Shown: positions 27,995-36,267 of the stretch, in pieces
How positions within the stretch are numbered: the first letter of the stretch is position 1
Layout of the letters: every line of letters starts with the position of its first letter
Source: Janthinobacterium silvisoli
GTDB lineage: Bacteria > Pseudomonadota > Gammaproteobacteria > Burkholderiales > Burkholderiaceae_D
Direction of reading: 5' to 3'
NCBI RefSeq assembly: GCF_014200725.1
Contig: NZ_JACHCL010000001.1
Location: 1-64,000 of the forward strand
Length of the DNA stretch: 64,000 bases
Notes under the pieces: generated by a model
What the model was told of the DNA's origin: nothing
The model's database searches: none
The model's input: the letters and a program-made list of their open reading frames with translations, nothing else
Translations under genes and position numbers: made by a program

Positions 27995-29524
27995 ATGGAG
28001 GAATTAATACAGCAATTACTTTCCAGTCTCAAGGGGATCTGGAAGTATCGCTGGCATGCCATGCTGGTGGCCTGGCTGGTGGCCATCGCCGGCTTCATCA
28101 AGGTCATCAGCCTGCCCGACGACTATCAAACCACGGCACGCGTATTTGTCGATACGCAAACCATCTTGAAACCGCTGATGGCCGGCATGACCAGCGTGCC
28201 GAACACGGAACAGCAAGTGGCCATCATGAGCCGCACCCTGCTCAGCCGTCCCAACGTGGAACGCGTGATACGCATGGTCGACCTCGACATCGACTCGAAG
28301 ACGGTGCGCGAACATGAAGCCCAGCTCGATGACCTGATGAGCCGCATCAAGATCAGCGGCACCAATGCCTTCGACATCTACACCATCAGCTACAGCGGCA
28401 GGCAGCCCAGGGTTGTGCGCGACGTGGTGCAAAGCCTGCTGACCATCTTTGTCGAAGGCAGTTTCCAGGGCAAGAAAGGCGATACGCAAAAAGCCGTGCA
28501 ATTTATCGATGAACAGATCAAGAACTATGAAGAGAAGCTGAGCGCGGCGGAAAACCTGCTCAAGGATTTCAAGATACGCAACAACTTGCTGCTGCCGCGC
28601 CAGGGCATCGATTACGGCAGCCAGCTGCTGATGTCGTCCGATAGCCTGAATAATGCCAGGCTGGAATTGCTGGAAGCGGAGCAGTCACGCAAGGCCATTC
28701 AGAGCCAGATCGAAGGCGATGAGCCGGTGCTGGACCTGGAACCGAGCGCCTCGGCCATCAGCAATCCCGAACTCGACGAGCGCATTGCCGCCATCAACAA
28801 GAATCTCGACAGCTTGGCGCTGCAATATACGGAGTTGCATCCAGACATCATTTCCTCGCGGCGGCTGGTGGCACAACTGGAACAGCGCAAGATCGAGGAA
28901 AGCAAGCTGCGCGCGGCCTCTGGCGATCCTGGCAAGAATTACAGCCCGATGCTGCAGCAACTGAAGGTGGCGCTGACGGAAGCCGACGCCAGGGTGGCCG
29001 CCATCAAGGCCAGGGTGCAGGAATTTAATGCGCGCAATGAACGCCTGCTGGCGCAAAGCAATGCCGTGCCCGAGGTGGAATCGCAGCTGGCGCAGCTGAA
29101 CCGCGACTACATCATCAACAAGGATAACTATGAAAAGCTGATCGGCCGGCGCGAAGCGGCCAAGCTGTCGGGCGAGCTCAGCTCGACCACCGACATGATG
29201 GCCTTCCGCATCATCGATCCGCCTACCGTGTCATTCAAGCCCATCGGCCCGAACCGGCCCTTGCTATTTAGTGCAGCCATGGCGGCCGCCCTCGGTGCAG
29301 GCGCCGCTGCCGCACTCTTGATCAGCCAGATCCGTCCCACTTTCCTCAGCCCCTCCGAATTGCGCGGCGCCACCGGTTTGAGCGTGCTGGGCACAGTCTC
29401 GATGAACTGGACCACCGTGCAGCAGGTGCGCCGCAAGCGCGCCCGCTACGGCTTTGGCGCCTGCCTTGGTGGCCTGTTCCTGCTGTACGGCGGCGTAATG
29501 GCGGCAGCGCTGCTGAAATTCTAG
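27995..29524 (+). CDS. XrtA-system polysaccharide chain-length determinant (Wzz/GNVR type)
   Basis: A 509-residue inner-membrane co-polymerase of the exosortase-associated type (TIGR03007). It has an N-terminal membrane segment (WHAMLVAWLVAIAGFIKVI), the Wzz-type PDDYQTTARVFVDTQTILKPL, a long periplasmic coiled coil (about 170-385) and a second membrane pair near the C-terminus, with the IDPPTVSFKPIGPNRPLL motif that leads into it. It has no kinase domain; that function is the next gene. ATG 27995 is preceded by GGAGG. First gene of a plus-strand run to 44559, with short gaps or overlaps throughout. An FNR-type site lies upstream. Confidence 0.93.
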   Translation: MEELIQQLLSSLKGIWKYRWHAMLVAWLVAIAGFIKVISLPDDYQTTARVFVDTQTILKPLMAGMTSVPNTEQQVAIMSRTLLSRPNVERVIRMVDLDIDSKTVREHEAQLDDLMSRIKISGTNAFDIYTISYSGRQPRVVRDVVQSLLTIFVEGSFQGKKGDTQKAVQFIDEQIKNYEEKLSAAENLLKDFKIRNNLLLPRQGIDYGSQLLMSSDSLNNARLELLEAEQSRKAIQSQIEGDEPVLDLEPSASAISNPELDERIAAINKNLDSLALQYTELHPDIISSRRLVAQLEQRKIEESKLRAASGDPGKNYSPMLQQLKVALTEADARVAAIKARVQEFNARNERLLAQSNAVPEVESQLAQLNRDYIINKDNYEKLIGRREAAKLSGELSSTTDMMAFRIIDPPTVSFKPIGPNRPLLFSAAMAAALGAGAAAALLISQIRPTFLSPSELRGATGLSVLGTVSMNWTTVQQVRRKRARYGFGACLGGLFLLYGGVMAAALLKF

Positions 29525-29543
29525 ACCCAGGCCCGGAGGCATC

Positions 29544-30386
29544 ATGGATAGCAAAGACGAGTACCCGGAGACACCCAGCCTGCCGCCGGCGGACGTGGCG
29601 GAGGCGCCGCAAGCTTATGCAGTTAACCAAACCGGCCAGGCCAAGCAGGCCGGCCATACCGCATCGCCGCGCTACCGCGAGCTGAACCTGGCGACCTTGC
29701 AGGCGCAGGGCATGGTCACGCACGATGGCGGTCGCACCTCGGTGGCCGAGGATTTCCGCATCATCAAGCGGCCGCTGCTGCGCAAGGCGCGCGCCAGCGG
29801 ACCGGAGGCCATCCGCCATGGCAACCTGATCGTCGTCACCAGCGCCATTCCCGGCGAAGGCAAGACTTACTGCGCCGTCAACCTGGCGATGAGCATCGCC
29901 ATGGAAATGGATATCACGGTGCTGCTGGTGGACGCCGACGTGGCGCGCCCGTCCGTACTGAAAGTGCTGGGCCTGCCGCCGGAACCGGGCCTGATGGATG
30001 TGCTGCTCGACGACCAGCTGGAGATGGCCGACGTGATCCTGAAAACCAATGTCAGCACCCTGAGCATCCTGCCTGCCGGGCGCAGCAACAAGCATGCGAC
30101 GGAATTGCTGGCCAGCCGCGCCATGAGCCGGCTGCTGGCCGAGATCGCCAGCCGCTATGCGGACCGCATCGTCGTGTTCGACTCGCCGCCGCTGTTGATC
30201 ACCAGCGAAGCCCACGCGCTGGTGGGACAGATGGGGCAAGTGGTGATGGTGGTGGAGGCGGAAACGACCACCCAGCACGCTGTCAAGGAAGCGCTGCGCC
30301 AGATCGAATCGTGCGAACACATCCACCTGATCTACAACAAGACCAGGTCCTTCCCCGGCAACGACTACTATGGTTATTACGACTAG
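29544..30386 (+). CDS. XrtA-associated tyrosine autokinase (BY-kinase)
   Basis: A 280-residue cytoplasmic bacterial tyrosine kinase of the stand-alone type (TIGR03018), which works with the chain-length protein to control polymer length. Walker A is TSAIPGEGKTYCAVN (about 97-111), Walker A' is LLVDADVARPS and Walker B is IVVFDSPPLL. The C-terminus ends in a short Tyr cluster (DYYGYYD) that is the expected autophosphorylation site. GGAGG precedes ATG 29544. The final 17 bases overlap the next gene. Confidence 0.93.
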   Translation: MDSKDEYPETPSLPPADVAEAPQAYAVNQTGQAKQAGHTASPRYRELNLATLQAQGMVTHDGGRTSVAEDFRIIKRPLLRKARASGPEAIRHGNLIVVTSAIPGEGKTYCAVNLAMSIAMEMDITVLLVDADVARPSVLKVLGLPPEPGLMDVLLDDQLEMADVILKTNVSTLSILPAGRSNKHATELLASRAMSRLLAEIASRYADRIVVFDSPPLLITSEAHALVGQMGQVVMVVEAETTTQHAVKEALRQIESCEHIHLIYNKTRSFPGNDYYGYYD

Positions 30387-31923
30387 CCATGGTGGCCGCC
30401 TTCCCCTTGCGGCCGGCGCGCCTGGCCTGGCGCTGGCCTTGTTAATCGCGCTCCCCGTTCCCGCCAGTGCCGTCGACTGGCTGGCCGTGCCCTCGCTGCG
30501 CCTGCGCGAAAGCTATACCGATAACGCCTTGCTGGCGCCGCCAGGCCAGGCGCAGTCCGATTTCATCACGGAAATTGCGCCCGCAATCGGCCTGATCGGC
30601 ACCGGCCCGCGCCTGCAAGTGCACCTGGACGCCACCTGGCGCCAATTCCGCTACCAGCACCGACCCGCTAGCGACAGGCAGGAACTGCAGGCGTCCGCGA
30701 ACGCCGAACTACTCAAGGACTGGTTCCATCTCGATAGCGCGGCCAGCATCAGCGAGCACAGTATTTCCCCCTTCGGTGCGCAAGTGATCAACGGGCTGCC
30801 GCCGCCGCAAAACGCCAGCACGGTGCGCACCGTCACCATCAGCCCGTATCTGCGCCACCGTTTCAGCAGCCTGGGTACGGCCGAGCTGCGCTACACGCGC
30901 AACGCGGTTTCCAGCGGCGGCGGCCTGCTGTCCATGCACAGCGATGAAGTCCAGTTGCTGCTCAATGGCGCGCCGCGCGGCGCCGGCTGGAGCTGGAACG
31001 CCAGCTACGATGCGCGCCGCACGCAAGACAGCAAGCTGGCGCCGCAGCGCACGGAACGCAGCAGCGTGGGCCTGCGTTATCCGTTCAACAGCCGCTGGTC
31101 GGCCACCGCCAGCGCCGGCCAGGAAAAGGAAGGCTACGCCGATAGCTCCAGCTCAGGCAAGGACCCGCAAGGGCGCTTCTGGTCGCTGGGCGGCGTGTGG
31201 ACGCCATCGCCGCGCACCAGCGTGGCCTTCAGCACCGGCCGGCGCTTCTTTGGCAAGACGTATAGCCTGGACGCAGCTTTCCGGCAGCGCCATGCGAGCT
31301 GGTCGGCGCAATACAGCGAAGACATCACCACCATGCCCGCACAATTTTTGCGGCTGGGCAACCAGGACGCGGCCAGCCTGCTCGACCAGCTATGGACCGG
31401 CCTGGTGCCCGATGCGCGCGAGCGGCGCCTGCGCATCGACGCCTTTTTGCTCTATGCCGGCGGCCTGGGCTCGCAAGGCGCCATCAATTACTTCAGCCAC
31501 CGCTACTTCCTGCAAAAGCAGCTGACCTTGAGCATGGCGCGCGCCACGCCCAAAAGCACGCTGGTCTTTGGCCTGAATGCGGTCGACCGCACGGCGCAAA
31601 CCAATAGCGGCATCAACAGCGGCTTGCTGCCCGACCTCGATTTCGGCAGCGAAGAGCGCACGCGCCAGGTGGGCAGCAATCTCGGCTGGACCTGGCAAGC
31701 TTCGCCGCGCAACAGCGTCAGCGCCAATGCCGGTTACTCCACCATCCGTTCGCTGAGCGTGCCACGGCGCGACAACAATTTCACGCTTACCAGCGCTGTC
31801 AGCCGCACCATCAAGCCGAAAATGACCGCCTCCATCGAGCTGCGGCATACGCAGCACAGCAGCACGCGCGGCGGCGCTTTCCGTGAAAACGGCGTCAGCG
31901 CCACGCTCACCATGCAATTCTGA
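30370..31923 (+). CDS. PEP-CTERM-associated outer-membrane beta-barrel protein (TIGR03016 type)
   Basis: A 517-residue outer-membrane protein: signal peptide to about residue 35 (LPVPASAVD), then alternating beta strands rich in aromatic and Ser/Arg residues to a terminal Phe (SATLTMQF), the hallmark of a barrel inserted by BAM. The opening PSLRLRESYTDNALLAP is typical of the exosortase-associated barrel family. It may form or support the export channel. The start overlaps the kinase gene by 17 bases and no later ATG in frame fits a signal peptide. Confidence 0.88.
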   Translation: MVITTSHGGRLPLAAGAPGLALALLIALPVPASAVDWLAVPSLRLRESYTDNALLAPPGQAQSDFITEIAPAIGLIGTGPRLQVHLDATWRQFRYQHRPASDRQELQASANAELLKDWFHLDSAASISEHSISPFGAQVINGLPPPQNASTVRTVTISPYLRHRFSSLGTAELRYTRNAVSSGGGLLSMHSDEVQLLLNGAPRGAGWSWNASYDARRTQDSKLAPQRTERSSVGLRYPFNSRWSATASAGQEKEGYADSSSSGKDPQGRFWSLGGVWTPSPRTSVAFSTGRRFFGKTYSLDAAFRQRHASWSAQYSEDITTMPAQFLRLGNQDAASLLDQLWTGLVPDARERRLRIDAFLLYAGGLGSQGAINYFSHRYFLQKQLTLSMARATPKSTLVFGLNAVDRTAQTNSGINSGLLPDLDFGSEERTRQVGSNLGWTWQASPRNSVSANAGYSTIRSLSVPRRDNNFTLTSAVSRTIKPKMTASIELRHTQHSSTRGGAFRENGVSATLTMQF

Positions 31924-31935
31924 GGAGACACTGCC

Positions 31936-33078
31936 ATGTGCGCCTGCCCCGATTTCCACTTGCTATGCGTAGTCGCCGCGCGTCCCAACCTGATGAAGAT
32001 GGCGCCCATCCTGGCCGCCCTGGAACGCCAGGCGCCCACCGTGCGCGTCACCTTGCTGCACACCGGCCAGCATTATGACCCGGCGATGAGTGGCCAAGTA
32101 TTTACTGCGCTGGGCATGCGCGCGCCCGACATCAGCCTGGACGTGGGTTCGGGCAGCCATGCGCAGCAAACGGCGGAAATCATGCGCCGCTACGAAGCGG
32201 TGCACCTGGCCATGCAGCCCGCACTCGATGCGGTGATGGTGGTGGGCGACGTTAACTCCACCCTGGCTTGCGCACTGGTGGCAGCCAAGCTGGGCACGCC
32301 CGTGATCCACGTCGAAGCGGGGCTGCGCAGCGGCGACCGCAGTATGCCGGAAGAAATCAACCGGCTGCTGACGGACCAGCTGTCCGGTTTATTGCTGACC
32401 AGCGAGAGCGGCGCCCAGGCCAATCTGCTACGCGAAGGCATCGCCGGGGAGCGCATCCGGTTTGTGGGCAATGTCATGATTGACAGCCTGCTGCTGCAAT
32501 TGCCGCGTGCCATATCGCCTGAAAACACCTTGCAGAACTACGGCCATCCCTGCCCGCCCGCGTACGGCCTGCTGACTTTGCACCGGCCGTCGAACGTGGA
32601 TGACGGCGGGCGCCTTAGCGCGCTGCTGCTGGCGATGGTGCAACTATCCAGGCAATTGCCCTTGCTGTTTCCGATCCACCCGCGCACCTTGTCCATGCTG
32701 CGGCAAACGGGCCTGGAAAACTTGTTCGAGCAGCACGCCATCGTGCCGCTGCCGCCGCTGGGCTACCTGGAAATGCTGGGACTGATGCAAGGCGCACGCC
32801 TGGTGCTGACCGATTCGGGCGGCATCCAGGAAGAAACCACGGCGCTGGGCGTGCCCTGCCTGACCCTGCGCGACAATACGGAACGCCCCGTCACGGTGGA
32901 CGAAGGCACCAATACCGTGGCCGGCACGGCGCCGGAAACCATCCTGACGCTGGCGCACAACATCCTGGAGACAGGCGGCAAGCGGGGCCGCATCCCGGAA
33001 TACTGGGATGGCCATGCGGCCGGGCGCGTCGCCGACGCCACCTTGCAATGGCTGAGCCAGCGGCGGGGTGTGCAATGA
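31936..33078 (+). CDS. wecB: UDP-N-acetylglucosamine 2-epimerase (non-hydrolysing)
   Basis: Interconverts UDP-GlcNAc and UDP-ManNAc. The 380-residue protein has the GT-B-like epimerase fold with VVAARPNLMKMAPI, HTGQHYD, the catalytic region VIHVEAGLRSGDRSMPEEINR and the UDP-binding TDSGGIQEE. GAGG lies before ATG 31936. Together with the TviB/TviC-type pair at 17.6-20 kb it shows that the polymer contains N-acetylated amino or aminouronic sugars. Its stop overlaps the deacetylase start (ATGA). The symbol is given by family; its role here is exopolysaccharide, not enterobacterial common antigen. Confidence 0.92.
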   Translation: MCACPDFHLLCVVAARPNLMKMAPILAALERQAPTVRVTLLHTGQHYDPAMSGQVFTALGMRAPDISLDVGSGSHAQQTAEIMRRYEAVHLAMQPALDAVMVVGDVNSTLACALVAAKLGTPVIHVEAGLRSGDRSMPEEINRLLTDQLSGLLLTSESGAQANLLREGIAGERIRFVGNVMIDSLLLQLPRAISPENTLQNYGHPCPPAYGLLTLHRPSNVDDGGRLSALLLAMVQLSRQLPLLFPIHPRTLSMLRQTGLENLFEQHAIVPLPPLGYLEMLGLMQGARLVLTDSGGIQEETTALGVPCLTLRDNTERPVTVDEGTNTVAGTAPETILTLAHNILETGGKRGRIPEYWDGHAAGRVADATLQWLSQRRGVQ

Positions 33079-33920
33079 ACGCCAGCATCACGAATGCCCT
33101 GACCATCGATGTCGAGGATTATTTCCAGGTCTCCGCCTTTGCGCCGCATATCGCCCGCGCCGACTGGCCCGGCATGCCTTGCCGCGTGGAAGCCAATATC
33201 GAGCGCATCCTGCTCTTGCTGGAAGCGCGGCAGATTCACGCCACCTTCTTTACCCTGGGCTGGATCGCCGAGCGCTACCCGGTCATGCTGCGCAGCATCG
33301 CTGCGGCAGGACATGAAGTGGCCAGCCACGGTTATGGCCACTTGCGGACGTCCGAACAGTCGCGGGCCGATTTCGCGCACGATGTGCGTTTGAGCAAAAC
33401 CATCCTCGAACAATTGACGGGCATGGCCGTACTCGGTTACCGGGCGCCCAGCTTTTCCATCAACGGCAGCAACCTGTGGGCCTTCGACGTCTTGCAGGAA
33501 ACGGGCTACCGCTACAGTTCCAGCATCTATCCGATCCGCCACGACCATTACGGCATGCCCGATGCGCCCCGTTTCGCCTGGCGCCCGCGCGGTGTGCATG
33601 GCGTGCTGGAATTGCCGATCAGCACCGTGCGTGTGGGCCGCCGCAACTTTCCAGCCGGCGGCGGTGGGTATTTCCGATTGCTGCCCTATCCCGTCTCGCG
33701 CTGGCTCTTGCGACGGATCAACTCGTTCGACGGGCAAGCTGGCATATTCTATTTTCATCCCTGGGAGCTGGATCCGGGGCAACCACGCCCAGCCGGCCTG
33801 GGCTGGAAAACCCGATTCCGGCACTACCTGAACCTGCAGCGGATGGAAGCAAGACTGACGCGGCTGGCTGGCGATTTTCGCTGGGACCGCATGGACTGCA
33901 TTTTTCTCGAGAGCCTATGA
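33075..33920 (+). CDS. XrtA-system polysaccharide deacetylase (NodB family)
   Basis: A 281-residue deacetylase of the exosortase-associated type (TIGR03006), expected to remove N-acetyl groups from sugar residues. Visible NodB motifs are TIDVEDYFQ (metal Asp pair), ATFFTLGWIAERYP, GHEVASHGYGH (metal His) and GYRAPSFSI. It ends with the typical FYFHPWELDPGQPR. No signal peptide is seen. ATG 33075 overlaps the epimerase stop; the longer frame starts inside that gene. Its end overlaps the FemAB start. Confidence 0.92.
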   Translation: MNASITNALTIDVEDYFQVSAFAPHIARADWPGMPCRVEANIERILLLLEARQIHATFFTLGWIAERYPVMLRSIAAAGHEVASHGYGHLRTSEQSRADFAHDVRLSKTILEQLTGMAVLGYRAPSFSINGSNLWAFDVLQETGYRYSSSIYPIRHDHYGMPDAPRFAWRPRGVHGVLELPISTVRVGRRNFPAGGGGYFRLLPYPVSRWLLRRINSFDGQAGIFYFHPWELDPGQPRPAGLGWKTRFRHYLNLQRMEARLTRLAGDFRWDRMDCIFLESL

Positions 33921-35002
33921 TGGATATGGCGGTTTCCTCCCACGCTCCCCCCCGCCCCGCCAGCGCGCTCGACGTGCGCCGGCTGCAAGCGCACGACCAT
34001 GTCCGTTGGGACGACTTCGTGCAAACCTGTCCGGAAGCGACCTTTTTTCACCGGGCCGGCTGGCAAACGGTGATGGAACAGGGCTTCGGCCATGACAGCT
34101 ATTTTTTGTATGCGGAACAAGCTGGAAACATCGTTGGCGTGTTGCCACTGGCCCATATCCGCAGCCGTTTATTCGGCAACGCACTGGTCTCGCTGCCGTT
34201 TTGCGTCTACGGCGGCATCGCCAGCAGCAATCGCGCCGCCCGACTGGCGCTCGACGAAGCGGCGCAAATGCTGGCGCAGCAATTGCACGTGGGCCACCTG
34301 GAATACCGCCAGCGCGATCAGCTTGACAGTAGCGAGCAGCCTGGCTGGCTCGGCAAGCCGCTGTATGCGACTTTTCGCCGCTCCCTGCAGGCAGATGAAC
34401 AGGATAATCTGCTGGCGATACCCCGCAAGCAGCGCGCCGTGGTGCGCAAGGGTAGCGCAGCGGGCTTGCACAGCAGCCTGGACGATGATCTCGACCGCTT
34501 CTTCGCGCTCTACGCGGGCAGCCTGCACCGGCTGGGCACGCCGGTCTTCGCGCGCCGCCATTTCGCCTTGCTGCGCACGGTGTTCGGCGACGATTGCAGC
34601 GTAATGACCGTATGCCAGGGAAGCCAGGCGCAAGCGAGCGTGATGACGTTTTATTTCCGCGATGAAGTACTGCCCTATTATGGCGGCGGCAGCGTGCTGG
34701 CGCGCGACACAGGCGCCAACGACTTCATGTACTGGGAACTGATGCGGCGCGCCGGCGCACGCGGCTATCGATTGTTCGACTTTGGCCGCAGCAAGGTCGG
34801 CACGGGTGCTTACGATTTCAAGAAAAACTGGGGCTTTACGGCGCAGCCCTTGCCGTACGCCTACAAGCTGGTGGCCGCCAAGTCATTGCCGGACACCAAT
34901 CCGCTCAATCCCAAATACCGCTGGTTCATCCGTGCCTGGCGGCGCCTGCCGCTGCCGCTGGCCAACCTGCTGGGACCGCATATCTTGCGGCAACTGGGCT
35001 GA
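33917..35002 (+). CDS. FemAB-family XrtA/PEP-CTERM-associated acyl-/aminoacyltransferase-like protein
   Basis: A 361-residue double-GNAT protein of the FemAB type (TIGR03019). Typical segments are TFFHRAGWQTVMEQGFGHDSY, VGVLPLAHIRSRLFG, a central RKGSAAGLHSSLDDDLDRFF, and RLFDFGRSKVGTGAYDFKKNWGF near the end. In Gram-positives FemAB adds amino acids to peptidoglycan using aminoacyl-tRNA; in exosortase loci it probably decorates the polysaccharide or its lipid carrier with an amino acid, which would fit the amidotransferase genes here. Start ATG 33917 or 33920; both overlap the preceding stop. Confidence 0.9.
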   Translation: MMDMAVSSHAPPRPASALDVRRLQAHDHVRWDDFVQTCPEATFFHRAGWQTVMEQGFGHDSYFLYAEQAGNIVGVLPLAHIRSRLFGNALVSLPFCVYGGIASSNRAARLALDEAAQMLAQQLHVGHLEYRQRDQLDSSEQPGWLGKPLYATFRRSLQADEQDNLLAIPRKQRAVVRKGSAAGLHSSLDDDLDRFFALYAGSLHRLGTPVFARRHFALLRTVFGDDCSVMTVCQGSQAQASVMTFYFRDEVLPYYGGGSVLARDTGANDFMYWELMRRAGARGYRLFDFGRSKVGTGAYDFKKNWGFTAQPLPYAYKLVAAKSLPDTNPLNPKYRWFIRAWRRLPLPLANLLGPHILRQLG

Positions 35003-35004
35003 CC

Positions 35005-36267
35005 ATGCGCGAACTGCTCTATCTGACACACCGTCTGCCGTATCCCCCCAACAAGGGCGACAAGATACGTTCCTGGCATATCCTGCAATACCTGAGCCGG
35101 CATTTCCGCGTGCACCTGGGCTGCTTCATCGACAACGAGGAAGACTGGGAACATACGCGGCGGGTGGCCGGCCTGTGCGCCAGTACCCGCTTCATCGACT
35201 TGCGGCGCCATGCGGCGCGCTGGCGCGCCATGCAAGCCTTGTTGTCGCGGCAATCGATGAGCGTGCACTATTACCGCGACAAACAGTTGCTGGCATGGGT
35301 CAATGATCTGCTGGCGGGCGGCGGCGTGCGCCACGCGCTGGCCTATTCGGGACCGATGGCGCAATATATCGATGGCAGCGCAGGCCGGACGCTGCACCGC
35401 GTGATCGATTTTGTCGATGTCGATTCCGACAAATGGCGCCAGTATGCCGACAGCAAGCCCTGGCCGGTGTCGCTGCTGTACCGGCGCGAATCGCAGATGC
35501 TGCTGCACTACGAGCGCCATATCGCACAGCAATTTTCGGCCGCCAGCTTTGTCTCGCAGGCAGAAGCCAACCTTTTTCGCCTGAGCGCCCCGCTGGCGCG
35601 CCGCAAGACGGGCCATTTCAATAACGGGGTCGATGCCGACTACTTCGCGCCGGGGCAGCCGTCCGGCGCTTCGCCCTACCCTGACGGTGCACAAGTGCTG
35701 GTATTTACGGGCGCCATGGATTACTGGCCGAACGTCGATGCCGCGCGCTGGTTCGTGCAGCAGGTATGGCCAGCCCTGCGCTACCGCCACCCCGCATTGC
35801 TGTTCTATATCGTGGGCAGCCATCCGGCGGCGCAGGTGCGCGAGCTGGTCAGGGTACCCGGCGTGATGGTGACGGGCACGGTACCCGATGTGCGGCCCTA
35901 TATCGCCGGCGCCATCCTGGCCGTGGCGCCGCTGCGCATTGCACGCGGCGTGCAAAACAAGGTGCTAGAAGCGATGGCGATGGGAAAAACCGTGCTGGCC
36001 TCGCCGCAGGCACTGGAAGGCATCGTCGCGCAGCCAGGGCTGGAACTGTTGCTGGCCCGCGATGAAATCGAATTCATCCACCATGCGACGCGCGTGCTGC
36101 AACAAGGCACGGCACAGGGCGCGATGGGGGCCGCCGCCCGCCATCTGGTGTTGCAGGACTACAATTGGGAACGCAACCTGCAAAGCCTGGGCGCCATGCT
36201 GGGTGTACCGGTACAGGCTGGCGCCCAGCAGGCCGGGCAGCCGCAACCCACGCAGGAACCGTCGTGA
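35005..36267 (+). CDS. XrtA-system glycosyltransferase, TIGR03087 type (GT4 fold)
   Basis: A 420-residue GT-B glycosyltransferase of the first exosortase-associated type. The N-terminus begins LYLTHRLPYPPNKGDKIRSW, diagnostic for this family; the C-terminal nucleotide-sugar half has FTGAMDYWPNVDAARWFV and APLRIARGVQNKVLEAMAMGK with the catalytic E-x7-E pattern region. It is predicted cytoplasmic and adds one sugar to the lipid-linked repeat. Its stop overlaps the exosortase start (GTGA). Confidence 0.92.
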   Translation: MRELLYLTHRLPYPPNKGDKIRSWHILQYLSRHFRVHLGCFIDNEEDWEHTRRVAGLCASTRFIDLRRHAARWRAMQALLSRQSMSVHYYRDKQLLAWVNDLLAGGGVRHALAYSGPMAQYIDGSAGRTLHRVIDFVDVDSDKWRQYADSKPWPVSLLYRRESQMLLHYERHIAQQFSAASFVSQAEANLFRLSAPLARRKTGHFNNGVDADYFAPGQPSGASPYPDGAQVLVFTGAMDYWPNVDAARWFVQQVWPALRYRHPALLFYIVGSHPAAQVRELVRVPGVMVTGTVPDVRPYIAGAILAVAPLRIARGVQNKVLEAMAMGKTVLASPQALEGIVAQPGLELLLARDEIEFIHHATRVLQQGTAQGAMGAAARHLVLQDYNWERNLQSLGAMLGVPVQAGAQQAGQPQPTQEPS

